From Irpex lacteus (lineage: Eukaryota > Basidiomycota > Agaricomycetes > Polyporales > Irpicaceae), in the NCBI GenBank assembly GCA_001986395.2, contig MQVO02000001.1:2542001-2606000 (forward strand): DNA of 64,000 bases. Reading direction: 5' to 3'. A model generated the notes under the pieces. That model saw only the letters and a list, made by a program, of their open reading frames with translations, did not search any database and had not been told where the DNA came from. Both the position numbers and the translations under genes were made by a program. This document shows, one piece after another, positions 23,167 to 34,565 of this stretch (position 1 is the first letter of the stretch; the number at the start of each line of letters is the position of its first letter).

Positions 23167-25886
23167 TCAGAGGTGAAGTGAGTATCGATGCTTCCAGTGA
23201 ATGGTGAGCTGACCAGCACCACGAGATGAGGAGAAAGAACTGACCCTGAAATACTGCCCTTTAACTTGTAGAGCAGGAACGATGAGCAAGAATAAACCAG
23301 CAACAACAGCAGCTTCGCATCCAAACGTCTGGAGAGCGCCATGCTTCGAGGCCCATGGTACTTGGAAGTATGTGACGCTAAATCCTCCAAGGATTCGAGC
23401 AAGGTTGAGGAGAGCCGACGTCTCTCCCTGTCTGGAATCAGCCTTGCCACCGTGCTCCGATGCGAGCGGCTTACCTGGAACTTGGGGAAACTGTCGTTGA
23501 GGTACGCATCTTGTATGTGTTGGATTTATCAGAGATAGAGCGCATCGTCCGAGGCTAAAACACTCACATATAGCGACAGTATTCACCATAGTGGCTATCT
23601 CAACTAGCCCCCAGCCTATAATGAAAGCCGCAATCGTCAAGTGATTCTGAAAGGCGGCGCCCATGAGGACCATCCCGACGACATAGAGTATCACTGCAAC
23701 ATAACAAGACCTGACAACACACTGATTAGCCCTGCTCCGATGTGAATGGGTTAAATACAGAGTGCTTACCATAGTCGACTTTCAGATTTGAACACTCCGT
23801 TATTCCTACGAATAGAGAGGTTCATGATAGAGTCATTCATGTAACGTCCCAGGAGTTCGCCAATGACTACTGCGACCTACGCTCGTCGATCAGTACGGCA
23901 ATATTTTAGGGTTGAGACAAGCCTGAATACCCACAACTGGTGTTCCATAGCATCCTGCCACGGCGAATTGACTAAACCCATATCCTTCAGGCTTTGGTGT
24001 CTTCAGAAATATGTTGTTTGTCCCCTGCGAGAAACGTTTCAACGTGCAATGATACCCCATTGCGAGAATACGCACATTGATGCCCACACTGAAGCCAAAG
24101 AGCATCGCCTATAGTATAGACGACACGATCGAGATAGAAAGAACAAGCTAGATGCCCAAGTTACAGACTTACCTCGAAGAGCAAGACCCCAAACACATGG
24201 GGTCTCCAAGTCAGCTGTATCCAAATGCGCGTAACATCCCACCAGCCAGATCTATATTTTGCCATACGAGCACCTGTAACGCCAATGAGGACCTCAGCCC
24301 TTCTGGCAATTCTGGAGTTTGTTTTCCTATGTTTATGGTTTTGAAGTCGTCTATCGTACATGCTATGAAAACACACATGTCAAGCTAGAGCTCAATAAAA
24401 AAGGGGAGCTTGAGACTGACGTTTCCTCGCCGAAAAGAACAATCAACAATAAGACAATCGCTCCGTAGATCGAGCCTATGCCGTACACCCAACGCCAGCT
24501 AAGTTGTTTATTAGTCAGTCAACGGATATGGTGCATGTATAAGAAGTCTAGTCCACCTAGCTCTCGCAACCATAAATCCGAACGCGAATGGCGACAGGAA
24601 GGGTGAAAGGAGGAATCCCATGGTCCAGATATTGAGCTGCCACACTCATCAGTCATGTACAAATGACAATCCATACATTATTGAACTACTCACATTTCTG
24701 GCTTGCAAGTGAAACGGGTACATATCTGTGACGATGTACAATCCCTATACAAACGGCTCAGAGACCCTGCGGATATCATCATATGAACAGGGATTGTTTT
24801 ACATACTGTGACTTGGGGGCAAGTACTGCGCGACAAAGTATTGTTTAACCAGGGCCACATAGATAGTAGAATAGAAACTTACCCAAAGAATGCGGTCAGA
24901 CATCTCATGGCTGTTTTAATTAGGTCTGTGACATCTTGATCCTTTTCAATTTTGACCGTGCTCACCGGCAAACGTTTTCAAATTAGGGGCAAAGGTACAT
25001 CCGACCAGAAATCCTAGCGCAATGAGCTATCAAGTGCATCAAATTCAATATTCTTGCTCTGTCGGTGCACCACGTACCTGTGTCCAGAATAGAACAGGAA
25101 GATGACCGTAGCGCCTGATAGCCATGACCGCAAATATACCGCCCCATCCTGACAGAATATCGTCAGAGGAGGATAGAAAGCCGGAAGGTACGGTGCAGAA
25201 ACCTACCTAGTAGGAATATACTCCAGCTATAAACGCGCTTTCATAAATCACTAGAAAATGACGTAGACGTAAAGTGCTCACTTATTCGTCAAGTTGTTGA
25301 TCTCGCCAGTAGTAGTATTAAACTGCGTGGCAAGGGCGAATATAGACGCAGTACCTATGCACGTGGTTTGAATTACGAATATCAACAAGAAACAAAGAGA
25401 CCCTTGGAAGATGTGAATAGATAGACGTACCCAATCCAGAATCGAAGTCGGGCACGATGGCGGCCAGTGTAATAATCACAAGCTGCACACCTTTCCTAAA
25501 ATCCGACCACTGTGATCACCGTTAGAGTACTATTAATGATACACCCCTCAGAGCATCTGGTCCTGCACATACATTCTGCGGATCTTCGGGATCATCCGAA
25601 GGCTGCGGCCAAAGGACTTTGGTCCCGTCTGACGAGAGTTTGAGAGTGGAGGCGATCTCATTGCCGAACTCTGCCCGCGCTTCTCTATCACAAAGAAGGG
25701 ATAAGCAAAAAAACGATAGAAAGCTGGAAAGAAAGAAACGCACGAAGGGTCCACTACGAGCCGACCTGCGTTGTTCTCATAGTATGCAACGGCGTCGAAA
25801 TCTTGCCCGGGTTTTTCCTCCACTCGGGTGTCATCTACCACTTTCGACTCTTCCAAAGACTCGGGGTTTGTTTCCAAAGTAGACAT
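23167..25886 (-). CDS. MFS transporter, copy 2
   Basis: Paralog of the transporter at 15479-18179, with the same exon borders. The start MSTLETNPESLEESK leads to YYENNAGRLVVDP and then REARAEFGNEIASTLKLS and WPQPSDDPEDPQN. Conserved membrane segments correspond one to one with copy 1, including FLKTPKPEGYGFSQFAVAGC and the C-terminal FGCEAAVVAGLFLLIVPALQ. The last intron appears to use GTCAGT as donor and gives the end HRYSLHL with TGA at 23167-23169, matching RRYAL in copy 1; reading through without splicing would add an unrelated tail with the same stop. No break was found. Probable 12-helix transporter; substrate unknown. Confidence 0.87.
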
Positions 25887-27251
25887 CTCCGTAAGATGGT
25901 TAAGGCAAAAAAGATAGACAAATGGGCAAGCGAAAGGGAAGCCTTCAAAGCTCCTCGCCGAGAGGCTAAGCACAAGCTACTTAACCCCACCTTACGAAGC
26001 TATTATGTTTCAGCCAACATGCTCGGTTGTATTGATAAGTTCAAGTGACTTCACAAGGGCCGGTATCTTTCGCTTACTGTATTACATGGTGCTTCTTGTG
26101 TACCGCGAAAACTCGCACGCCATGGTCATCTGAGGTGCGCTTGATAGCCATAAAGCCCACCTGTGCTTCCGAGAGCTCTTGCTGCTCAACATCTTGACCG
26201 CTTTCAATTGGGTCGAGTGATATTGTGAAGTAGTGTGATTATGCAGTAATGGCTCGCTTCCTAATGGATTGTATGTGCCTAGACATTCAAGTTAATAACT
26301 GATAGAACCTATAGAAAGATGCCTTTAGTGTTCCTTCTCGGGAACTACAGGGAGAGAAGTTAAGTTCTCACTCTCACAGCCGTCCACACTAAATCCGATA
26401 CTCAGTGTCTCACAAGCTTTGAATTCAAGCACAACTCGGATGCTGAGGAGATGATCTCTGGGTAAGTAAGAACGAGAAAGAGGCCATTCATAGAGGCGCC
26501 GGTGCATGTTCTATTTAAAACTCCGAAGAGCGGAGTGCATCGCAGTTCATTGCCTAATATGTACTACATCTTTCTGTCCATTCCGCCCATGGCCACCGTT
26601 TAGATGTCAGGCAGTCTTGCAGACATTCTGGGACAGAGAGCTCCAGTATGATTGTGTGTACTATCGGCCGTATCAAGACAACACAATACAGCACAGTTAC
26701 TCAGGCAAGTACACGTTTATTCCTACTGTAATGCTTACAATGTTTCGATCGGTTTTGCTACCCTCGAAAGGATACATCTTTAACAATCATAGTCTATGTA
26801 GACGATAGAAGACTTGATACTCCTGTCGATCCAATCTTTCAGTGGTCAGAATTACCATGCTGCAGCCTGGATCTACATAACGCGCATTTACCTGGAAGCC
26901 ACGAGGGTCATTCACGTCAGGTACGATTCCATGAAATGATCATGGGTGTGCCACGCCTTCTCTGACAACCTCAACTTCTTCTTAGATTGCAATGCAGCCT
27001 GAGCAATTGTCTGGCCCAAGTCATGCTCGCTTCCCCGTTGCATTGTCCAGATTCGCTGCCGGTATCAGGATCAGGAATCTTTGTTGGCATTCGAGACCCT
27101 TGGTAGGCACGCCGAGCGCGAGCTCAGATTCTGGATTACTGTGACTTTGAACGCCAGTCTCTCGACACGCGCAGCCGATTAAAGTCTCCATGAGGATGAC
27201 CGTGGACGAACCCTCCGTAAGCCAAGCACCACCACTGGCACACAGCTTGCC
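25887..27251. other. Intergenic region, mostly without genes
   Basis: About 1.4 kb upstream of MFS copy 2. It holds the transporter promoter, a possible minus-strand gene relic at 26080-26507 (listed separately), and otherwise only short open frames without features. Confidence 0.4.
26080..26507 (-). pseudogene. Possible two-exon gene or relic, unknown
   Basis: Two protein-like stretches on the minus strand. The first starts MHRRLYEWPLSRSYLP and contains VVLEFKACETLSIGFSVDG; the second, downstream, contains LDPIESGQDVEQQELSEA and VGFMAIKRTSDDHGVRVF and ends in TAA near 26082. Composition looks like real coding sequence, but I found no splice pair that joins them in frame without a stop. I do not recognise the family. 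It could be a decayed gene or one with an unusual intron. Confidence 0.25.
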
Positions 27252-27930
27252 ATGCCAAACCTTCCAGCCGTTTCAGTCGTCTCCAAGGACGTCCGACTAC
27301 TAGCATTTGGTCTACAGAGACGAGAAAATTACAACAGCTCAAGCGTTATCGACCCTGGTCTCAGCGCAGGTGCTGCTATTGGGATAACAATCACTGGTGT
27401 GATTGTTGGTCTCGGTACGCCACCAATTCCGGACATCATATATTCTGCGATTGAGCTGATAACTTCTCTTTGCTGTATAGCGTTGCTTGTGCTTGTTATC
27501 TGGGGGTTTTGGCGACTCTGTGGCCATCGATCGGATAGCCGTGGCGATATTCTACGTACGCTCTCATCAGGATGCATGTGTTCGACTCATTATAACAAAC
27601 ACCATCGTGCAGCCCCTCGTGTTCGCATACATAGAATCCTGGGAACCACTTGGAGGTGATAATTTTAGTATCCTCAGACACAAAATGCCCGTCGTGCACA
27701 GGCTCCAAGCGGTCCGGGAACGTGAAAGGCCCGACATTGAAGTTTCGACATCCCTCATTCTTGAGTGCGTATCATGATCTGTACGTTGCAATTCTTCGTT
27801 GATGCCCACACTCGGCAGTTTGTTATCGTGCAGTTCTTGTCCTTCATCATCACTTGCAACACTTGGCACGGCCGTGGCCAGTGGCCGTTCGCTGTGGCCA
27901 AGCCAATCAGAAGCCTCTCCGACTAAATGA
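27252..27930 (+). CDS. Small single-pass membrane protein
   Basis: Unknown function. Proposed four exons (27252-27414, 27481-27555, 27669-27780, 27834-27930) give 148 residues. A short N-terminal part with SSSVIDPGLSAG leads to one membrane helix (AAIGITITGVIVGLALLVLV, interrupted by a phase-1 intron after the G of a Gly/Ala codon), then WGFWRLCGHR as a basic stop-transfer and a Ser-rich tail. The same plan (short head, one helix with a phase-1 intron in it, polar tail) recurs at 28513, 44301, 46368 and 47840. Exons 1-3 are well supported; the last acceptor is uncertain, and a nearer one would give a longer tail ending at 28132. Confidence 0.5.
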
Positions 27931-28408
27931 GTCAGCGGCATCTGCGGCATGGGAGACCCCGTGTCCATATACGACAGTCGGCTGTGACTCAAGTCGGGGC
28001 GCTACGACGATCCGAGAAGCTCGGGGTCGCCCAAGAAGTGGAAGTCATTCAACGGCTCGCAGCCATTATACTCACTACCGGTATCCAACCAGCACACATC
28101 CAGTTTTCCTGAAATGCATGAGTATCGCATAACATTCCGGCCGGTCCGTTCAAAGTTTGTTTGTAGTCTTCCAAGCATCCTACATGACACTGGATTATCA
28201 GCAGGATGTTCCATAAATAATCGCTCGCCATGCCGAGTCGTCTTCGGCTACGCACAGCAGGTATGATATCATCACCGCAGCGTTTATGTCTCGAACACTA
28301 GTGGTCGAGCATAGCATGTTCTACTCGGCATCGTCGTGCCGCTCTTCGATATCATCCTGCAGATGATCTAGCCACACAAGCTTCCCTGTATACATGCTTG
28401 CGAACTCA
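27931..28408. other. Intergenic region between two single-pass protein genes
   Basis: About 480 bp. May include the alternative 3' end of the upstream gene (up to 28132). Nothing else is supported. Confidence 0.4.
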
Positions 28409-28414
28409 TATAAA
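28409..28414 (+). promoter_or_regulatory. TATA box of the single-pass protein gene at 28513
   Basis: The sequence CATATAAAGG lies about 100 bp upstream of the ATG. Confidence 0.55.
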
Positions 28415-28512
28415 GGCGGCCTCACACCCTTGTATTTCGCCTACCTATCCAGCCCCCAAGGCTCTATCCTCACCATCCCACACACCCCGCTCGATTCGCT
28501 ACCCGGATATAT

Positions 28513-29065
28513 ATGTCTGATAATGGTCAGATAACTTCGAAGACTATCGTGGTGTTGACATTTTGTCTTGGTGAGTGCTATTAATAAACGACTCTCTAAC
28601 ACCGCACAATCCACGAGTCGACCTTTGCTTACCATCGCTATTCGTGCAGTACTCTTCATATTCCTCATTGTTGCTTTTTGCACCATCGGACGCAAACGAA
28701 AGGCGAAACCGGCCGCCCCGCAAACGTCGCCCGCCCACATCTCTCCACCGTTGTCTTCGCGCCGTCGCCCATCCGGCCAGACAAACACCAACACTGGTGG
28801 TACGCCATTCTTGAGCAAATGGTCATCCAGGCTTGACCGAGCTCGAAGAGGGCACGCAAGGAAGAACTCAGACGATATCGAGTCTGTCGCTTCATCCAGA
28901 GACTCTGACGAAACTCTCTACGACCGCGGAGAGGCTGAACAGCTCGAGATGGGCCGTACGAGCTTGAAGGAGGTTCACGCCGACCTTGACCTCGAGCGTA
29001 CTGTCGCCCCGCCACCTCCGGTGCACTACCATCACCGTGAGCATATTCGAAGGGAGTCTCTGTAA
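28513..29065 (+). CDS. Small single-pass membrane protein with polar tail
   Basis: Unknown function; 157 residues in two exons (28513-28570 and 28650-29065). A 9-residue head is followed by one long hydrophobic helix (TIVVLTFCLVLFIFLIVAFC), with the intron inside the helix in phase 1, and then the basic stop-transfer GRKRKAKP. By the positive-inside rule the tail is cytosolic. The tail is rich in Ser, Arg and acidic residues and ends near APPPPVHYHH, a Pro-rich stretch resembling, but not matching, a PPxY motif. The start choice is supported by the TATA box. It shares architecture and intron phase with the genes at 27252, 44301, 46368 and 47840. Confidence 0.7.
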
Positions 29066-30028
29066 CTCTGTGGAAGGGTACGTACGAATGAACATTCGCG
29101 TTAGTGTCGCTTGTCTGACGTCTTGCTCATATCCAATGTTCTCTTTACATAGCTCTAGGCATCATGCGTAGTCCCACGTTATAGCATACACTTATGTCAC
29201 CCGAATTTTCTGTGCCTATGCTGTACTACTATCACATTTCCGACTTTTGTATATGTACATTGCCATCTCGCAATCAGGACCGTTTTTGCACAAGCTTCGT
29301 TTGTGTACTTTTGGAATGTTGATTCATCATTCGACCATGGACTTATACGCACAAGCCTTTGCAGCTTACGACCTTGAGGCACGAATGATTGTCGGCCATC
29401 TTCATTTTTGTGAGATGTCTAACTACACTGCTAGTCAAGGACTAGTACTGTTTCTGCGATGGGTATACTATACGTCATCGGAGATGCTCAATCTAATTGT
29501 TGAGAGCTGATTTGCTCGCGAAGGGGTATAAGAGGGGGTCAATAGACTAATTTTCTTACGAGTCAGCCATAGTATAGCTAACATCACCACGGGTCAGTGC
29601 GTAAGTACCTCCTGTGTTTTAACACTGAAGGCTAGTCATTAGTGAGTACGATCCCGAAGTGCAAAGTACATCGAAGGTAGGTAAGCAACACGACCACATC
29701 TTCAACCGCACGCCTCGGCACATAACATTGCATGTTAACGTTCGTTGATTCACTTGCTACTGATACAACCGCACAACCAAATTCGAGACAAAGAACAGAA
29801 GACAGAAAAAGAAGACCGGAAACCCGTGAGTACATTAACCTAACGCCCAATAAGTTACGTTCGTCGTGCAATGCAGGTATGGGGGTAGCAGATGGCAGTA
29901 CTAGTAGTCGTGATGGTGATACAAGAGGATTGAGAGGGGGCGAGGGTATACAGTATCAAAAGAGAAACATGATATAAGGTGGAGGGACGGAACTGGGTGG
30001 TGATTGCAAAGGACGGGAGGGTGCGCAA
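29066..30028. other. Intergenic region, no gene seen
   Basis: About 960 bp between the plus-strand membrane protein gene and the 3' end of the minus-strand kinase (convergent). Only short, featureless open frames. Confidence 0.5.
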
Positions 30029-32243
30029 TTAAGTGCTCATACCAACCCGACTCGGACGAGGCGAATCAACACTACAGCTCCTCGGCGACACAAGCCTACT
30101 AGCGCTGTGCGGTTGTAATCCATCTCCTCTTCGCGCAGGCGTCATGAACCCTCGCACTCCGTTACTCGGAGGAAAGTCGTGATGGGAGGGTAAACTTGCG
30201 TCTCGTGCTTTATACTGCCTGTCTAAGCTTCGATTCGCTTGTGAAAGGGTACGTCGACTGGGACGGGGTGATGTACTCGACGACGACGACGACGCACGGT
30301 CGACGAGGAGGGTGTCGTCCATGTACGAGGGAGGCGGGGAGAGGATATCGGTGTCGAGAGCGGAGACGGGAGAGAGGGGGTTGTCAGTCGCAGAGAGCAA
30401 CCTGCTGCGTACGATAGGCGACGCCTTACGTCCTCTATCCGAGTCGTGCATGATCACATCAACAGGCGAGACGTGCAGGCTGCGACTCGGAGACGGTGAG
30501 ACGGCTCGAATATGCCGCTGCCGTCGCTCCGGCGACGTCGAGGGCGTTCGTATCTCAAGACGGTCCATAGGAGACAGACATTCGCTATCAGCAGACGAAG
30601 AGCTAGTACGTGCGATGGGGCTATCGCATTCGTTGTTATTGTTCTCGATTGTGAGGTTGTATGGGTGGAATGGCTTGTGTCGTGGACGGCTGTGTCTGGA
30701 GCGAGACCTACTCGACAACGACGTGGAACGTTGACTAGTGTTGTCCGTCTCGTGGTCGAGCACGGCGTTTTCGGGGACAGTTTGTGGCTTTGCGCGGGAG
30801 CGAGATCGGGTGGCTCGGGTGGTGGCTTGAGAAGGAGGCGGCGTGGCGTCGCCCACGTTTCCCCAGCCGATACCCCATGCTACTTCATCAACCATTGCGA
30901 TCGTCCAGCGTTGCTGGACTGAGTGCTCGAGTGACCCTTGGAGCACTTGTTCTGCACCACGCCCGATGTCACTTGGCATGGTGAATGCGCCTGTGGTAGT
31001 AAGATAGAAGATTTGCATAAGCGAACGGTTTGCTAGGTGGAGGCTACGCACCATTGAGGATCTTCATCTGCAAACGGGGTTCAAAGGAGTCAGCGAAAGG
31101 CATTCGGCCGGTGAGCATGACGTATAGCATAACTCCCAACGCCCATATATCCTGTGCTGGATGCGCGTGGTAAGGAGCTTTAGCCGAAGAGGGCATCAGC
31201 AGCTCAGGAGAGGCGTATGGAAGGGAACCGGGCTGGAATACCTGGCTTGGGGCGGTGGATGTTGTATTAGGGAATGGGCTCGAGTTACGATGCCGTGGAC
31301 CACTCTGATGGTGGAGAAGGGAAGGATGACTGGGTAAGATGTGGTGCATAGGGTGACGACTGCGAGACCGTTTCTGTCTGACGGTCGCATGCCGCTTGAT
31401 GCTCGCACGCGAGGAGCGTTCTTCGTCGTCACTCTCGCCCTCGCCAATTTTCTTTGCCATTCCAAAGTCACCGATTCTACACACACCCATATCATCTACC
31501 ATCACGTTCTCAAGCTTCATGTCCCCATGTACATAACCCGCCACCTCATGCATATACCGCAGACCCTTCACCACCTGCCTGTACATTCTACCCGCCTCGT
31601 CTTGCGGTAGAGCCGGCCGTCCATCTCGCTTCAGGATGTCAAACAGACTACCAGCAGGACAATACAGAGTGATGAAGAAATCTGCGTACGACGTGTGGCA
31701 TGAAGAGAATAGCGGGAGTATGTGCTCGTGACTCAAGGACGACCAGACTGCGGCTTCGTGCTGGAGCTGCACCCGCGCTCGTTCCGGATCTTCCTGCTTG
31801 TGCAAGTCGGCTCGGCGGACGATTTTGACAGCTACCACGCCTCCTTGGGCGGAGGAAGCGCGGCGTATGGTGGAGAAGCCACCTCGGCCAATGATGGGGC
31901 CAAGGACGTAGCCAGAGACACTTTCGCCTTCGTCGTCTGGTAGAGCCTGTGGAGCTGCGAGTGGGCTGAAAGAATTCAGAAACATGGCCGCAGGCGAGAG
32001 CGAGATGTCTGCAGGAGCGCTTTCATAGCCTGTAACAGGTGAAGTGGCAAAGAACGAGTCGGTGTTATGGTCGGATGGAGGTACTATCGTTAGAGGCTCT
32101 GAAGATCCTTGCGATGATTCTCCTTCGTCTCTCGGCAATTCATGCAGTTCGAAGTCAATATGCCCCGTCCTCGGAGTAAAGACTGCAGAGAGCTCCTGGT
32201 CATCGTATGCCTGGTTCTGGAAGTATAGTGCGCTTGCTTGCAT
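30029..32243 (-). CDS. Serine/threonine protein kinase with HGD motif
   Basis: Cytosolic protein kinase, CAMK-like by its motifs. About 115 acidic/Ser-rich residues precede the domain. The Gly loop reads GRGGFSTIRR, the ATP-binding Lys is in VAVKIV, the catalytic loop is HGDMKLENV (Gly where most kinases have Arg), the Mg loop is DFGMAK and the substrate loop has SPELL. An insert of about 80 residues rich in His, Ser and Arg separates DFG from SPELL. The second exon begins at residue 400 and encodes a long low-complexity tail with RSRSR runs, many SP/TP sites and PPPSY. Start chosen at MQASALYFQNQ, since the upstream in-frame Met adds an unrelated stretch. One intron, phase 1. Divergent from ALG11 across 281 bp. 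Confidence 0.85.
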
Positions 32244-32524
32244 CCAGTAAAGAGAGAATTTGTTGTAGAAAGCTGAGAGTATTCGAGGGCAGATGAGGGG
32301 CAGGAGCAAGCTTGGGAAACTCTGAAAGAGGACCTGACTATTTATGCGGAGCTCCGGACCCGCACAGCCAAGAGTGCCACGTGGAATAAAGCTTGGCGCT
32401 GATGATCCGATCACAGTACGAGCGCTCGACCACTACTACCACTCCTCCGTCACTGTCAAGCTTGAAGTCGATATAAGTCAAGTAACAACTTTACCTTCAA
32501 CGCTCAAGAAACTAGCCATCTAGG
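32244..32524. promoter_or_regulatory. Shared divergent promoter of the kinase and ALG11
   Basis: Only 281 bp separate the two start codons, so both promoters must overlap here. No clear TATA box is seen on either strand. Confidence 0.5.
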
Positions 32525-34565
32525 ATGGCAACGACACTCCTTATTCTCAATATTCCAATTATTCTACTCGCGATTGCACTCTCTCGGCTGTATCGACTAC
32601 GAAGAGAGAACAACCTCAAGAAAGACACGTTACTCCAAGAACTAGGTGTATCAGACGGGGGCCACAAACGAATAGTTGGCTTCTTTCATCCATACTGGTA
32701 CGTGGTACTCTGAAGATATAACCCTCGCACACCAGTCTCACGCGACTAATTCAAGTAACGCAGGAGGGGGAGGGGAGCGTGTGCTGTGGACGGCTGTTGC
32801 GCTCAATCAGCGGACTGAACCTGACATAGTCAACGTCGTATACACAGGCGACACAGATGCTACGAAAGAAGAGATTATAAGCAAGGTCAAGGTGTGTTGT
32901 ATGTTCTGCCCTTTGTTTCACACGGATTCTACAACGCGTTGTGTTCAGAGCAGATTCGACATTGAGCTGGACCCCTCGACTCTACATTTCATCTTCCTAC
33001 ACAAGCGCCATCTCGTCGCAGACGCAACATGGCCGCGATTCACGCTACTCGGTCAGAGCGTAGGGTCGATGATTCTAGCTTGGGAAGCCATGTCTAAACT
33101 CATACCGGACCTCTACATCGGTACGTTACGCATATATCTACCAGCATACGTCATATTTTACCAAGCGCACCTCAGATACCATGGGATATGCATTCACATT
33201 CCACATCGTCAAGCTACTAGGAGGCATACCTATTGGCGCATACGTCCATTACCCTACCATCAGCACCGACATGCTCGCGCGTGTCCGTACCCGTCAATCA
33301 ACATACGCCAACGCCGACACAATATCCTCCTCTGCAGCCCTCAGCACCGGAAAGCTTCTGTACGTCTACACCTCCCATCCATACAAGCTCAACCAAGCCT
33401 AACACAACTTCACATCACAGATACTACCGAATCTTCATGCGCATGTACGCCCAAGCCCTCCGCCGCGCCCAATTCATAATGGTAAACTCCTCCTGGACCA
33501 AAAACCACGTCGACTCAATCCTACAACACAAAGATCCCCTGCTAGATACACTCCACACCCTCAGCCCGCTCGCTCTCCTCGACTTCTTCTACCCCCCTGA
33601 CCCACCGACGTCTGCGCGTATCGTTTATCCTCCGTGTGATACTCGCGAGATGGTGAAGTTCCCCCTCGGGCATCGAGATCATATTATTTTGAGTGTGGCC
33701 CAGTTCCGGTAAGGCTTAACTAAACCGAACGGACTTCTATCGTGGTTGTATGCATATGCTGAGCTTCATGTGTGATTGCAGACCGGAGAAGAACCATAAA
33801 GCGCAAATAGAAGCATTCGCCAAGTTCCTGGAGATTGCTCCCAAGTATCGGAACGACGACTCTACGAGACTTGTCCTGCTGGGTGGTAGCAGGAACGCAG
33901 AAGACGCTGCGCGCGTCGAAGGGCTGCGGGCTTTGGCGAAGGAGCTCAAGGTCGAAGTACGTGATTTTCTCCCTTTCGTCATCATCAAGTGAATACGAAT
34001 TGTCTTTTGTTGCGTTGCAGGAACACGTACTATTCGTCATCAACGCTGAATACTCAGAAATGCTCGAGTGGCTGTCGAGAGCCTCTATAGGACTCAGCAC
34101 CATGGTGGACGAACATTTTGGGATCAACGTCGTCGAATATATGGTACGCACTGGTTTACAATCGTACCCATGACACAATCACAGTAGTACACAATACTAA
34201 CTCCTGGCCATGTAGGCGACCGGTGTCATCCCCGTCACACACGCCTCAGGAGGCCCCCTAAACGACATAGTAGTCCCCTTCAACGGCAAACCAACAGGTA
34301 CGTCCATCCCTCCCATCTCCCCTCCTTCTCTCCTCCCCAACTAACGTTCTCCTTCTCTCCTCCCCTCTACAATCACACAATTATAGGCTTCCACGCAACC
34401 ACCGCACAGTCATACGCCGAAACCTTCGAAAAAGTCTTCAACCTGAATGAAGAGGAAGAAGTCGAGTTGAGAGGGCGTGCGAGGGTGTGGGCTGTGCAGA
34501 GATTCTCGCAGGAGGAGTTTGAGAGGGGGTGGGGGGAGAGTCGGTGGAGGGAGGAGGTGTTGTAG
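32525..34565 (+). CDS. ALG11: GDP-Man:Man3GlcNAc2-PP-dolichol alpha-1,2-mannosyltransferase
   Basis: Adds the fourth and fifth mannose to the lipid-linked oligosaccharide on the cytosolic face of the ER, for protein N-glycosylation. The start [20 protein letters not shown] is an N-terminal membrane anchor. Family motifs follow: [19 protein letters not shown] (intron inside the Cys codon), [59 protein letters not shown] and, near the end, [29 protein letters not shown] with the conserved Glu region of GT4 enzymes. All exons join in frame to TAG at 34563-34565. Length and domain order are normal for the family. Confidence 0.95.

Noticed and set aside
30196..30984. Plus-strand open frames of up to 140 codons
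   Set aside because: Shadows of the low-complexity Ser/Arg tail of the kinase on the opposite strand.
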